A stretch of DNA of 64,000 nt. Origin: Reticulitermes speratus. Lineage: Eukaryota; Arthropoda; Insecta; Blattodea; Rhinotermitidae. The stretch covers positions 50,623,635 to 50,687,634 of the forward strand of contig JAJKFL010000005.1 of NCBI GenBank assembly GCA_021186555.1, read 5' to 3'. A program made the position numbers and the translations under genes. Below, piece by piece: positions 1 through 11,380 of the stretch (the stretch's first letter is position 1; every line of letters begins with the position of its first letter). The notes below the pieces were generated by a model that saw nothing but the letters and a program-made list of their open reading frames with translations, was not told the origin of the DNA and searched no databases.

Positions 1-276
1 GTGCTTCCTGCCGGCACCTATCCGCTCGTTGAGTTGGAAACTCAGAAGAAAATACTAGAATAAAGAAACTAACCAATGGCAGGTGAGAGCCGTGTTAGTC
101 AGGAGGTCCTGGTTTCGATTGCTGGCAGAGGCGGGCAGTTTTCTCTTCACCGTCGTGTCCAACCCAGCTGTGGGAGCCCTCTGTCGAGTTGGTATTGCGG
201 GATCTCTGCAGGGGATAAAGCGGTCAGGGCGTGAAGCTGACACTCATCAATCCTGTGTCACATTGTGTCCATCCTA

Positions 277-440
277 CGGCGCGGTCCAGTGGTTAACACT
301 CGTGCTTTGTATTCCGGAAGTTCCGGTTCAAATCTCGGTCTGGAGACCGGATATCCTGGCGGGTTTTTTTGTGTAGTTTTCTTGAACCCTGTCAGATGTC
401 AGGATAGTACCTCTGATCAGGCCATGACCGCTTGTCAACA
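277..440 (+). mobile_element. tRNA-derived SINE-like element, minor family
   Basis: An A-box-like stretch (GCGGTCCAGTGGTTAACAC) is followed about 35 bp later by a B-box-like GGTTCAAATCTC. This is the internal RNA polymerase III promoter layout of a tRNA-derived SINE. It differs from the other SINE families in the window. The tail and target duplication are not clear, so the right border is approximate. It could instead be a decayed tRNA pseudogene. Confidence 0.45.
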
Positions 441-492
441 CGCTTTCTAATTTATTATTCCCCAGTTCACGAATTGGACGTCATGCATATAT

Positions 493-682
493 GTCATTTG
501 TTAGTAATTGGCGGGTGGAATTCTCAAGCGGGAGGCTAGGAGCGAGTCACTTGTACAGCGATAGTGATAGCGGATTGGCGGACGAAACAAAACAAATCCC
601 CCGCCCAAGCCACTCCACGTACTGAGTAGGTCCGTCCGCCAGCTCCGGTAGATTCTTCACTGGCCGGCAACTAACAAATGAC
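493..682. mobile_element. MITE, TIR GTCATTTGTTAG, copy 1
   Basis: A 190-bp non-coding element begins GTCATTTGTTAGTAATTGGC and ends with the inverted counterpart GCAACTAACAAATGAC. A second copy with the same ends and a similar interior (shared GGAAGGCTAGGAGCGAGT-type core) lies at 21162-21351, which confirms a dispersed element. No unambiguous target duplication is visible, so the superfamily is not assigned. Confidence 0.75.
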
Positions 683-973
683 TTCTAGTCGGAGCCAGTG
701 ACAGCGTCATTAAATATATGACAGAAACAGCAACGAGCGCGCGGCGTTGAGGATTTACGAACGACGTTGCTTGAACTGTGAAGTTACCTTGGCGTCCATG
801 GGAAGGTAAACCCGAATGATGGATAATGTCGAGTAATGACTATAATTATTTTTAAATGTAGTTTTCTGGTACAGCAGTCCTTCGGTTATCCGGACTATAC
901 AAGGGAAAGGTGCCCCGGATTATCCGGGAGTGCGGACCACCGAGGGGAACCTCCGTGCTATAGGTAATATACA

Positions 974-1265
974 CAAAAGGCCGTGTCATGGCTCAGGCGG
1001 TTAGTCACCGGCCTCTCACCGCGGAGGCCCAGGTTCGATCCCGGGTCAGTCCATGTGGGATTTGTGGTGGACAAAGTGGCACTGGGACAGGTTTTTCCCC
1101 AAGTACTTCGGTTTTCCCCTGTCAGTTTCATTCCACCGGTGCTCCATTACAAGGAAAAACGAAAAAAAAACTGATCATGTTCATCACAGGGTTGCACAAT
1201 AAGCCTCAAGGCTGCGGTGCGTCCGTAGCATCTGCTGCGGGGCCATTCACCACAAAACAAAAAAA
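974..1265 (+). mobile_element. SINE family C plus a trailing SINE-derived module
   Basis: The tRNA-like head GCTCAGGCGGTTAGTCACCG and B-box AGGTTCGATCCCGGG are followed by the family C body with GTGGGATTTGTGGTGGACAA and TTTCATTCCACCGG. From about 1190 a separate module (GCCTCAAGGCTGCGGTGC...CTGCGGGG) follows and ends in an A-rich stretch. The same module follows a family C remnant near 15560 and occurs in reverse near 33100. The element lies inside the pogo-like transposon. Confidence 0.75.
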
Positions 1266-1344
1266 AATCATCATTCAGTGATGAAGTAAAAAAACTCGTT
1301 AAGGCGGAAATACTGTACCTAACAGTCTATAATAATCTTCTTCT

Positions 1345-1742
1345 TCGCTTCATGGATTAGGCATTAATGCCTGTTCCGAACTTATACGTGTACATCAGCC
1401 CTCAAGGTCACTCCATCTGCGACGTGGGCGACCTACAATTCGTCTTCCTCGTGGATTGTATTCTCGTATTTGTTTAGTTAATCTTTCGTTATTCATTCTA
1501 TCTATTTGTTGTCACCAATCTGTTCTTTTTTGTTTTATCTTATTCATTGCATATATTCTCAATTCTTTTCTCACGTCTTCATTCCTGATTCGATCTAGTT
1601 TTGTAATTCCTTTCACGCGGCGTAAGAATTTCATTTCAGTGTCTTGGATTCTGCTGTTGTCTTTCTGAGAGGGTACTCAGGACTCACATCCATACGTTAA
1701 AACAGGTGTGGCCATTGTCTTATAAAATTTCAACATCTGTAA
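1345..1742 (-). mobile_element. LINE (non-LTR retrotransposon) 3' coding remnant
   Basis: The minus strand encodes the conserved C-terminal region after the reverse transcriptase: LKFYKTMATPVLTYGCES, then MKFLRRVKGITKLDRIRNED, and lastly EYNPRGRRIVGRPRRRWSD. Two in-frame TGA stops interrupt it (after GCES and after KRTDW). It is a 5'-truncated dead fragment and is non-autonomous. The LINE clade cannot be fixed from this tail alone. Confidence 0.8.
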
Positions 1743-1755
1743 TTATATATATGTC

Positions 1756-1797
1756 TCTAATAATAATAATAATAATAATAATATAATAATAATAATG
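1756..1797. repeat. (TAA)n microsatellite
   Basis: About fourteen TAA units, interrupted once. It follows the LINE remnant on its 5' side and is still inside the pogo-like element. Confidence 0.9.
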
Positions 1798-2121
1798 TAC
1801 TGTAATAATAATTTCAGTGGGAAATACTGGGCAATAGTTGGCCTCAAAATTGTCCGGGCCACCCGCGGATCCGGATTACCGAGGGACCACTGTATTGGCA
1901 TGAAAGAATTATGAGAAAACCATGAGGGTCGCGATAGGCAGGAACGTGGTATAATTTCTTACCTGTCAATTTTTCATTACAGCTGACTACCACTACGCCT
2001 GCCTGCTCCTTCGAAGATGCATAAGTCCCTTGTTGCTGCCTGCATATTGTGATTTTTTGAGTCTTTATTACAGTTGGTAATCCACTGGATCAAAGTCTGT
2101 CCAGTCACACGCCCTGCAAAC

Positions 2122-2999
2122 AAATGTCGTGATATTCACCGTGCATTCTAAATGAGTTACATATAATTATATGAAATGTCGTGATATTCACCGTGCATTC
2201 TAAATGAGTTAGATATAATTATATGAAATGTCGTGATATTCACCGTGCTTTCTAAATGAGTTACATATAATTATATGAAATGTCGTGATATTCATCGTGC
2301 ATTCTAAATGAGTTACATATAATTATATGAAATGTCGTGATATTCACCGTGCATTCTAAATGAGTTAGATATAATTATATGAAATGTCGTGATATTCACC
2401 GTGCATTCTAAATGAGTTAGATATAATTATATGAAATGTCGTGATATTCACCGTGCTTTCTAAATGAGTTACATATAATTATATGAAATGTCGTGATATT
2501 CATCGTGCATTCTAAATGAGTTACATATAATTATATGAAATGTCGTGATATTCACCGTGCATTCTAAATGAGTTAGATATAATTATATGAAATGTCGTGA
2601 TATTCACCGTGCTTTCTAAATGAGTTACATATAATTATATGAAATGTGATATTCACCGTGCATTATAAATGAGTTACATATAATTATATGAAATGTCGTG
2701 ATATTCACCGTGCATTCTAAATGAGTTACATATAATTATATGAAATGTCGTGATATTCACCGTGCATTCTAAATGAGTTACATATAATTATATGAAATGT
2801 CGTGATATTCACCGTGCATTCTAAATGAGTTAAATATAATTATATGAAATGTCGTGATATTCACCGTGCATTCTAAATGAGTTACATATAATTATATGAA
2901 ATGTCGTGATATTTACCGTGCATTCTAAATGAGTTACATATAATTATATGAAATGTCGTGACAGTTCATATAATTATATGAAATGTCGTGATAGTTCAT
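2122..2999. repeat. 52-bp minisatellite array, about 17 copies
   Basis: The unit AAATGTCGTGATATTCACCG...TATATG recurs every 52 bp. Variants (GTTACATA or GTTAGATA, GCATTC or GCTTTC, CACCG or CATCG) recur in a regular order over units 2-10, which suggests a four-unit higher-order repeat of 208 bp. The last two copies are degraded. It has no coding potential. Confidence 0.95.
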
Positions 3000-3493
3000 A
3001 CAAGCAGGACTGCTCGTCCATCCTGTCAGATTCACCACTCTTACTCTGAAAGTCATTCTATTGTCCACGGCATTAGCATAAATATGCTTATCGTAAATAT
3101 AAGAACTCAAACCACACATATCATATTGAAATCAGAATGGTTCGACTGCAAACAGCAATGTGTGCAGATGGCGGGCTGTGTTGAGTCAGTGTTACCTGAG
3201 ACAGTGGAGACTGAACTGACTGACTGTTCATTTATGCATTGTCATTCATGTTTTAAGTAAATGTACACCCACTGGCATGGCGATGTTGATGGGGCCCGGG
3301 CGAATGAGTTTGGGTTCCCCGTCGCGATTGTATACCTCACATCTCCGCATTCCGCTCAAAGCCAGTCCCAATCTAAAGCAAATCATACCTTCTGGAGTGC
3401 CAGTTTCAGGATTCAGGATTGTAATTACTGCATTTGTAAAGGATCTCCGGACATGTTCTCTTGTAAGATCTTTCTTAACATCACACACGCCCC

Positions 3494-3530
<37 letters not shown>

Positions 3531-3536
3531 GTAATG
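3000..3536. other. Unresolved stretch with an 80-codon minus-strand ORF and (TAA)n
   Basis: A minus-strand ORF at 3246-3488 (MCDVKKDLTREHVRR...) has a fairly protein-like composition, but I recognise no family, it has no splice signals I trust, and it is short. An (AAT)n tract fills about 3494-3530 directly beside the next SINE. Nothing else is recognisable. Confidence 0.3.
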
Positions 3537-3810
3537 GTAACTTTCACCCTATAACCTGCCATGAAGGCACAGAGGGGGAGTAGAGGTATAGCTGTATCCT
3601 TTCTTTAACCTCGGTGCTAGACGGGGGTGGGTGGTCAACGCCACGTCCCGGCCGCTTTACCCCCTGGAATGACCCGGTACCCATTGTAGAGGAGGCTGGT
3701 TGGGCCCCAGGGGTTGGTCTGGACGGGTGCGGAACATCTCTCCAGGATTCGATCCCCGGACCGTCCAGCCCGTAGGGAGTCGCTATACCGACTGAGCTAT
3801 CCCGGCCCAC
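3537..3810 (-). mobile_element. SINE family 1, antisense
   Basis: Read on the minus strand it begins TGGGCCGGGATAGCTCAGTC (A-box), contains the B-box GGGGATCGAATCC and the conserved body ending near AGGTTATAGGGTGAAAGTT. The full-length family is about 280 bp. The flanks are TAA repeats on both sides, so the target duplication is masked. It is a fossil Pol III retroposon and not a tRNA gene. Confidence 0.9.
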
Positions 3811-4367
3811 TAATAATAATAATACTATTATTATTATTATTATATCTTAAACGCTGCTGATGAACTGCATAATTGTACTTCGTTTAGTGAGAACCTTCAA
3901 TTGTTAAGATGGAGACAACAGGTTCGTCCGAAACGTCGGTACCCCACCTACCAAACTACACGGTATATACCCGAAAGATCACAGTATGAACTTCGTTGCA
4001 TTAAATTTATCATCGAATGGTGGTTGGAAAGTCACTTCTACGAGCAGCACGAACACTACGTGAAGTGTGCCTCTCGGCGAACTGATGACGTTCAGTTTTG
4101 ATCTAATTTGTGAAGCGAGCAGCAGTTCTGCACGTGACACATAGTGCCCGGTGTGTAGGCAGCTTACCGTTCACGTCTGTGTGGGGGGTTGCGTGAATGG
4201 AAGGTGCGGAAATCCCCTGTTGTGAGGATTTTTATAACGGGTATATAATCGCTACAGTCAGTGTTATACCTGCCTAAGTTACAGGGCCACCCCTCTGACA
4301 ACCAAGTGATTTAAATAAATTTATATTACATTTTATCTTTTTAAATCATGTCATCCATTGCGAAAAA
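3811..4367. other. No gene seen; one hammerhead-like fragment
   Basis: A (TAA/TTA)n tract opens the stretch. Near 3920-3945 there is TTCGTCCGAAACGTCGGTA, the GAAACGTC half-core that recurs in the hairpin elements of this window. A similar half-core sits near 44993-45010. The rest is unassigned. Confidence 0.3.
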
Positions 4368-4575
4368 AATTTTTGGCCCTACCGTGGGTCAGGCGGTTAG
4401 TCGCCGGTCTATCACCATGAGTCCCTTGTTTGATTCCAGACCACTCCACGTCGGATTTGTGGTGGACAAAGTGCCATTAAAACAGGCTTTCTCTCCGAGT
4501 ACTTCGGTTTCACCTTTCAGTATTATTCCACCAATGCCCCATACTCGTTCATCTATCACCGACGCTGTATAAACT
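4368..4575 (+). mobile_element. SINE family C
   Basis: The head GGTCAGGCGGTTAGTCGCCG is followed by the diagnostic GTCGGATTTGTGGTGGACAA and GTACTTCGGTTTCACC, ending with CACCGACGCTGTATAA. The B-box is degraded (TTTGATTCCAG), so this copy is old. Confidence 0.8.
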
Positions 4576-4827
4576 CAGCAGTTGATAGCTTTGTTACATA
4601 AGACACTCCGAAACCATTATTTATCATGTCCGAGCATTTTACGTAGCACTTTGCTTTTTAAGAGCTTATACAGTTTTTGTGTTATTCTGTTTCAGTGACA
4701 GGTTGTGTTTCACTGCATACGGCGTCTACAGCAGGCAGTAAGAACTGCAATAGACTGTAGTTTGTCTAACTTTCACGTTGTTTAAGTCCGCAAAATAGTC
4801 TTATTTCCTTCATAGCGTCAGTTAAAC

Positions 4828-5469
4828 CAGTGGTATTCAAGCTGGGGTACGCGTACCCCCGGGGGTACGCGAAGACATCTTAGGGGGTACGTAAAATTAA
4901 AAATATAATAATAATAATAAACATGGCTCGAGAGCCCTATATGGGCTTGGGCCTCCTCATTCCGAGGTTACTTGGTCTTGTGCATTTGTGGCAGTGAGTG
5001 ACCGGCCCACTGGCAAAACTAAAAAAAATAAATATATTATTTCATGATAAACATTGAATAATCAGGGCAAGATTTAGGGTTAGCCACAAGAGACCCGGAC
5101 ATAAGGACATGCGATTTGGGAGCGCCATTTTGTTTCTCTCTCTCTCTCTCTCCTTTATGCGATTCTTATCTGGGCGGCTAGTTTCATTTTATTCCACATA
5201 GTGCATATAATTTTGCTTTGCTAAAATACATTTGTTCCTTTATTAATTTTTATATGATAGGCAATAATATATTTGTTATTTAATAGCTTGATTCTACTTT
5301 TTTTTAAAACTTATTTAATGCATTATTTTGGATGTAATTTATTTAACTTATTATAGGTGTAGATTATAGACTATGTATAACTTGAATTATGCACCCACAA
5401 CTTTGGGGGAACAAAGTTGAAGAGAAATTATATCTGGGGTACGCGAACAAAAAAGGTTGAATACCACTG
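4828..5469 (+). mobile_element. hAT-like non-autonomous element, copy 1
   Basis: The terminal inverted repeats CAGTGGTATTCAA and TTGAATACCACTG are flanked by an 8-bp duplication, AGTTAAAC and AGTTAGAC (one difference). An 8-bp duplication and a CAGNG terminus are typical of the hAT superfamily. The GGGGTACGCGTACCCC palindrome lies just inside the left end. A second copy in opposite orientation lies at 26726-27185. No transposase is present. Confidence 0.85.
4913..5035 (-). mobile_element. SINE family B 3' fragment nested in the hAT-like element
   Basis: In antisense it matches the end of family B: CCCATATAGGGCTCTCGAGCC and the upstream GGCCGGTCACTCACTGC region. It is bounded by A/T-rich simple sequence. 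It is absent from the sister hAT copy at 26726, so it was inserted after that element dispersed. Confidence 0.65.
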
Positions 5470-6067
5470 AGTTAGACATTTCTGATTATTTATTTGTCAT
5501 GAATATTATTCTCTGTAACAAATGTAATACACGTATTCATCTCGAGGATTTAGGTCCCCTGGCATCGGACGCTGTGTCGTGTGTGTGTGTGTCCCGACGT
5601 TTCGGAGGAACGTAAATGCCTTTATATTCAAGGATCTATGGACCATTCGAAACGTCGGGAAACACTCATGGACACGGCGTCACGTCTCAGAAGACCTGAA
5701 CCCTTAACTTAACCTCATATCTCGTAAGTCCATTCCATCTAACTTGAGTTTTACAAGTTACTTGTTGTACGGTTTCTCCATCAATTCTGTGATTAGACAC
5801 TAACGAGCACGTTGAACTTAGCCGGTAACGCTTCTGTCTCGTATTTGGTTGTGTTCGGTTCGTATCTCGGCCGGAGCACTTACTATCCTGAGGTTTTTCG
5901 CAGATTTACTCATTCCTTACTGGTTAGTGTCGAGTTGATATTTTAAATTAGGCAAGGCTGCTTCATTCCAGGTCCCTTTCAGTTTAATATAATCCAATCG
6001 TTCGACGCCGTGTAATCTGCGTTACGGACAGCGTCCTGAAATAAGCTAAAAGTAAATAAGTTGATAA
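5470..6067. other. Hairpin element (5545-5703) and otherwise unassigned DNA
   Basis: Around 5545-5703 inverted arms face each other, with GTCCCGACGTTTCGGAGG on the left and CGAAACGTCGGGAAAC on the right, and outer arms GACGCTGTGTCGTG against GACACGGCGTCACG. This is the GAAACGTC class of hairpin element found elsewhere here. The remainder, 5710-6067, holds nothing I recognise. Confidence 0.6.
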
Positions 6068-7384
6068 TCCTCTAAAGCTCTGTGGTTACTTTATGTACCA
6101 CCAGTTTTAATGCTAAGAAAATTTTTTGTTTTGCCCACACAGTGTATTTATGTGTTTTGTGTGGATCTCAGAACAAACAGCGATTATTTCACTGTACAGC
6201 ATTAACTGACTGGTTTGTATAACTGAGACGGAGTGTGTTTACTGCGCGGTACGGACTGTATTTATGTGTTTTGTGTGGATCTCAGAACAAACAGCGATTA
6301 TTTCACTGTACAACATTAACTGACTGGTTTGTATAACTGAGACGGAGTGTGTTTACTGCGCGGTACGAACTGTATTTATGTGTTTTGTGTGGATCTCAGA
6401 ACAAACAGCGATTATTTCACTGTACAACATTAACTGACTGGTTTGTATAACTGAGACGGAGTGTGTTTACTGCGCGGTACGGACTGTATTTATGTGTTTT
6501 GTGTGGATCTCAGAACAAACAGCGATTATTTCACTGTACAACATTAACTGACTGGTTTGTATAACTAAGACGGAGTGTGTTTACTGCGCGGTACGGACTG
6601 TATTTATGTGTTTTGTGTGGATCTCAGAACAAACAGCGATTATTTCACTGTACAACATTAACTGACTGGTTTGTATAACTGAGACGGAGTGTGTTTACTG
6701 CGCGGTACGGACTGTATTTATGTGTTTGTGTGGATCTGAGAACAAACAGCGATTATTTCACTGTACAGCATTAACTGACTGGTTTGTATAACTGAGACGG
6801 AGTGTGTTTACTGCGCGGTACGGACTGTATCTTTATATATAATTCAGCTTTAACATTCACAAATTCTACGTTCTGCCCACACAGTGTATTTATGTGTTTT
6901 GTGTGGATCTCAGAACAAACAGCGATTATTTCACTGTACAACATTAACTGACTGGTTTGTATAACTGAGACGGAGTGTGTTTACTGCGCGGTACGGACTG
7001 AATTTATGTGTTTTGTGTGGATCTCAGAAAAAACAGCGATTATTTCACTGTACAACATTAACTGACTGGTTTGTATAACTGAGACGGAGTGTGTTTACTG
7101 CGCGGTACGGACTGTATTTATGTGTTTTGTGTGGATCTCAGAACAAACAGCGATCATTTCACTGTACAACATTAACTGACTGGTTTGTATAACTGAGACG
7201 AAGTGTGTTTACTGCGCGGTACGGACTGTATTTATGTGTTTTGTGTGGATCTCAGAACAAACAGCGATCATTTCACTGTACAACATTAACTGACTGGTTT
7301 GTATAACTGAGACGGAGTGTGTTTACTGCGCGGTACGAACTGAATATTTAAATATAATTAATTTTACTCATAGACTTTTAAGAG
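6068..7384 (+). repeat. 114-bp satellite array 1, inside piggyBac-like MITE ends
   Basis: About ten copies of a 114-bp unit (TATTTATGTGTTTTGTGTGG...GCGCGGTACGGACTG) are bracketed by sequences matching the two ends of the single-copy element at 27487-27714: TCCTCTAAAG on the left, and on the right an inverted CTCTTAAAAGTC next to TTAA. Near 6830-6890 the array contains a second copy of the left flank (TTCTACGTTCTGCCCACACA), which splits it into six and four units. I infer a MITE whose interior was amplified. Confidence 0.85.
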
Positions 7385-8407
7385 TTAAAGAGAAACTTTG
7401 TAACTTAGGCCCACATAATGTTTTCGCTGTAAGAATTCATTCGTGTAAAGGAAGTTGTCAGCTACCAGTAGGCGTAGTCAGACAGCGCGAGTTAACTCTT
7501 TTCGTTATGAAATACTACCACAAAAAAACACCTCACGACAAACTTCTCGCTTCACGGCTGGAGTTCCAGACGACGTGACATAATTTGTTGTTTGTATTTT
7601 GCAACAGAAATTCATGCAACCTTGCTGCGTTGCCTGTAGCAGTAGGAATCTTTTTAAGACTTGCGTGTTTCGGATCTCGAACACAGCGTTCACTAGCTGG
7701 AATAGTCGTCGCATTTGGCTTCTCCGAAATCGGACATACGCTGATCATTGAAACTGGAGAATCCTGAGACAACGTGCAGACTCTTAAGAATCAGAGTTGC
7801 GGTCATAACTCATGAAACCTATTTTCATATTGGGAGAAAAACGTAAAACCTGGTTCTGCATTTTCAATACTGTTTAATTGCAGAATGTAAACACGTGGCG
7901 CTAGTACACACAGACAGTTACTCTTCATTGGGAAGTAAAGAAAATGCGTTTTTTAAAATGACTGTATTCTGGGATGTGACGCTATGCAGTGTGAGAAACA
8001 GACGTTTCGGAGGAACGTGTTCTGTTCTTCGGTGTAGAATTTATAGTGACCGTTGTGATAACCTCAGGTTTTGCAGAATATGTTGTTATTCTTAGCATGC
8101 CTGTGTACGAAACCCGGCCCACAGTAGTTTTGACTTTCCCGTATCCTAGCAACGGATGTACGATCGAGCATTGGTGTTTCCCGGAGCGGATAAAAATTGT
8201 CTATACGGGATTTTCCCCTTTCTTGGCAAAGGTTATTGTTTATATTTTCCCAGAGCGAAGGATTTTCTTCGAGCAGACCTCGTAAAGCATGTATTTCAGA
8301 CGTTTGCAGGACCGCCCTGTTTTTATTACTGGTTTTAGTAAATTGGGAAGTATGGTGCGGTGGTGTTCATACCTGTTTTGTGAAAATACCTCAAGTAGTT
8401 GCAGAGT
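7385..8407. other. No gene; partial hairpin-element remnant near 7955-8060
   Basis: At about 7955-8060 the sequence runs ACTGTATTCTGGGATGTGAC...CAGACGTTTCGGAGGAACG, a decayed arm of the GAAACGTC hairpin class read in antisense. ORFs of 60-128 codons overlap here on both strands without consistent composition or splice sites, and I do not regard them as genes. Confidence 0.4.
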
Positions 8408-8705
8408 TCGGGTGGCGAGGTAAAAGCAACCCCATTGCAGGCCTGAACAGGCCCTTAGGGTTCCAGGAAGTTGAGGCTCCCAGATTTCTAGATAATCGGC
8501 ACATGAAGGTGGTAAGGTTGTCAGCCTTACGCACCGACCGCCTTTACCCCGCAGGAAATATTCCTGGTACTCATTTATGTTAGAGGCTGAGTCGACCCCA
8601 GGGCCACAGTGCAACCAAAAAGATTATGTAAATGAAAAATTCCAATGACACCATCGGGAATCGAACCCGCGACCTTCCGGCTTGTAGCGCAGTGCCGTTC
8701 GGGTG
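8408..8705 (-). mobile_element. SINE family D, antisense
   Basis: On the minus strand: head GGCACTGCGCTACAAGCCGG, B-box GTCGCGGGTTCGATTCCCG, body with AAGGCGGTCGGTGCGTAAGG and CTGGGAGCCTCAACTTCCTG, and a tail whose antisense form is GAGGTAAAAGCAACCCC. The tRNA-like part has a proper T-arm motif but no cloverleaf is intact, and the SINE body follows directly. Confidence 0.85.
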
Positions 8706-9183
8706 GGGAGACATACAGGTAACATTGTCAGCTCATAATCTACTTATTGTTCCTCTTAAAGAAGGAAATTAGGGGGAAAATTGGCACTTGCATGTATGTG
8801 GATGTTTATGTCTTGTATGGACATAGGAAGAGGAACGAAAGAGGTGGGAGGAAGGAATGTTGAGGTTGGCCGGAGGCGTATCACTTGGTCACAGCAGAGA
8901 CGGCGTGGAGCACTGTTCTTATAACGCTAACATTCATAAATCAATAGCCATGAAAGTGTGAACATTTTTTAAAACCTCCGTTTTACCAGATGTTATCGTG
9001 GATTCACAGCAGTCAATAAATTCAAAGTAACCGCTTAGTAGACTCCGAGCGCAGTTTTATGGCACCTGAGCGCGCCGAGAGCAAGCGTTCAGCCCGGTGT
9101 GCGAGAGAAGTGAGAGTTATAGTGCGGGCGCTTGTAGGAAGCGAATATGACTACAGCAGTGTCACGCATCTTTATAAAAACAC
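8706..9183. other. Unassigned, no gene seen
   Basis: Mixed-composition DNA without inverted ends, known SINE bodies or convincing ORFs. A 171-codon ORF that starts at 9059 owes its length to the downstream 24-bp array. Confidence 0.4.
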
Positions 9184-9552
9184 GTGTTTGTATTGTTACC
9201 TCAGTACGTCATTTTATTGTTACCTCAATACGTCATTTTATTGTTACCCCGGTACGTCATTTTATTGTTACCTCAGTACGTCATTTTATTGTTACCCCGG
9301 TACGTCATTTTATTGTTACCTCAGTACGTCATTTTATTGTTACCTCAGTACGTCATTTTATTGTTACCCCGGTACGTGTTTTTATTGTTACCTCAGTACG
9401 TCATTTTATTGTTATCTCAGTACGTCATTTTATTGTTACCCCCGGTACGTCTTTTTATTGTTACCTCAGTACGTCATTTTATTGTTACCTCAGTACGTCA
9501 TTTTATTGTTACCTCAGTACGTCATTTTATTGTTACCTCAGTACGTCATTCC
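9184..9552. repeat. 24-bp minisatellite, about 15 copies
   Basis: The unit TCATTTTATTGTTACCTCAG plus TACG repeats with a subset carrying CCCCGG in place of CCTCAG. Because 24 is a multiple of three and the unit lacks stops in three forward frames, it produces overlapping ORFs of 140-171 codons; these are artefacts. One unit carries an extra C. Confidence 0.95.
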
Positions 9553-10156
9553 TTCTTATTTCGGAGTCCGATGACAACGGAAGTGTTTTATACTCGTCAC
9601 CGATAACTGTGTGGTTGCCTATCTTATGCAGTGCCACAGTATAGTGTGAATATTCTTTGAAGAAGTATTTTTGTTCGGTTGATAGCTTGCAGCACAACAA
9701 TGTGACCTTTATGACTGCCCGTTGATGACCCCTCAGTGGCGCCCTCGGACGAGTCCAAGTAGAGCGACTGAAAGTGATTCTTTGTGCAGTGCTGTAAGAT
9801 TGCGATCGGACTCTGTAGTCGTGTACAGTCCTTATATCGCCAGGAAGGTGGACACTGCGTACACAGCTGTGCGTTACTTTGGCAGAATACTAATTTGATA
9901 CCGGGAGGTATATCATTGTTATGCTCAACCAGTTGGTAGCTGAGCGTATGACGTCATGTTTCATATTTTGCGTGCCTCAGGGCTGATATTTTGATACTGA
10001 AAGAGTTGGGTTTATGCAACAGGAGTCGAAAGGTGTTGTTGTTCGTTTCTTATAGATAAAAGTCTGTTGTTGGAAAGTTAATCGCACTTGATGTGAAGTT
10101 CTTTTGGTGTCAACAAATTGGCGAATCCCCAGAAAAACGAAACGAATGTCTTATAT
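9553..10156. other. Unassigned, no gene seen
   Basis: No repeats, inverted ends or coding signal that I can recognise. Confidence 0.4.
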
Positions 10157-10440
10157 TTTTTCCCCATGGCGCAACAGCCCCTAGTGGGCCAGGGCTGCGT
10201 CATTATCGAGGCTTCATGATCACACTCAGACACACCACACTCGGTAGGACTCCTCTGGACGAGTGATCAGCCCACCCAGCCTCCTGGGCAATGGGTACGG
10301 GGTCTCTTTGCCGGGGGTAAAGCGGCCGGGGTGTGGCGTTGACCACTCACCCCCCATCTAGCGCCGAGGTTAAAGAAAGAGTAGAGCTATACTTCTACTC
10401 CCGCGCTGTGCCTTTATGATATAGGGCGAACTTTTAACAC
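10157..10440. mobile_element. Chimeric SINE: antisense family A joined to sense family 1
   Basis: From 10157 to about 10268 the sequence is the 3' half of SINE A read backwards (GCGCAACAGCCCCTAGTGGG...GACGAGTGATCAGCCC). From there it changes without spacer into the 3' half of SINE 1 read forwards (CCCACCCAGCCTCCTG...GGTTAAAGAAAGAGTAGAGC). Both halves are headless. The shared CCC at the seam fits a microhomology or template-switch junction. Confidence 0.75.
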
Positions 10441-11319
10441 AATTTTTGAAGTTAGGTATCACAATTATTATGATTTTTACACGTGCTGCCCGCGAACCAG
10501 CCCACAATAACAGTTGTGGTCTATGCTTGCGTTTAAATTCCAGCTACCGCCCCGGCCGGGGGGGGGGGGGTGTTTAAAATTGTGGTACCCTTGAATGCAT
10601 TCACGACCATACGGTGCACCGAGGCCGGCAGCATGTAAGGAATTAATGATCCGTACAGTGCACCGAGGCCGGCAGTGAAGGATTAAAAGGCCCGTGTCTC
10701 ATCCTTAAATTCTCCTGGGTGTGTATCCTGAAGGCCTCCGAATTGGTTTGTAATTGAATCACTACGCACGTCACGTCTCTTAAACGGAAGGGAAGTGCCG
10801 TTGTCCTTTGTACGTCGAGGGGAGGACACGCATGTATTTGAGGTGTATCGGGAAGAGCGTGACAGAAGTACCGGTAGAGATATGCCTTTTGAAGCAGGCG
10901 CCATTTCTTGAACGCTCCGGGTTTCGACTTACAGCCGGGTTGATTTGACGTCGTGTCCAATGGCCCTGTGCGATGTGTATGCCTACCGATGGGCCCTGTC
11001 GTACCCTTGAAGTATACGGCCGCTTTGTACAAAATTGTCGTAACAGACTTTGTTTCCAAATAAGACTGTTTATTTAAGTGCTTTTTTTTTTTTTTCTTTT
11101 TTTGAGTTCTTGTAAATACGCTGAAATTGAACCTAATACTGGTTGATGTTCAGTTAATGTAGAAACTATAATTGATTACGAAGGGGTCGTGGGCCCCCTA
11201 TATTTCTGGGCCCAGTTGCTGTGCATGTTCTTGCTATATGATAGCTACGCTTCTGGTCGTGTGTGTTAGTACGAGATGTTACACTTTTGCATTGCTTATT
11301 ACGTGCATAGTGACAGTCA
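10441..11319. other. Unassigned; poly-G tract, short duplication, 138-codon minus ORF
   Basis: A G-run lies at about 10558-10570 and a 20-bp phrase GTGCACCGAGGCCGGCAG occurs twice at 10614-10674. The minus strand has an ORF at 10643-11059 (METKSVTTILYKAAV...). It is open for 138 codons and contains KPGAFKKWRLLQ, but I recognise no domain and see no context. It could be a repeat-derived or pseudogene ORF. Confidence 0.3.
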
Positions 11320-11380
11320 GAAACTTATATAACACCAACAGATGCACTATTCTGTATTTTATTCGTACTATCTTTCACAT

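Larger units (their letters stand above)
872..1892. mobile_element. pogo/Tigger-like non-autonomous DNA transposon with nested insertions
   Basis: The ends CAGCAGTCCTTCGGTTATCC and, inverted, CAGTGGTCCCTCGGTAATCC match at 19 of 23 positions over the full terminal repeat and are flanked by TA on both sides, as expected of the Tc1/mariner-pogo group. The interior has no transposase. It carries a SINE and a LINE tail, so the element acted as a landing pad. It is clearly old, judging from end divergence. Confidence 0.7.

Noticed and set aside
2122-2999. CRISPR-like regular spacing in the tandem arrays
   Set aside because: Units are contiguous without unique spacers, and the DNA is eukaryotic.
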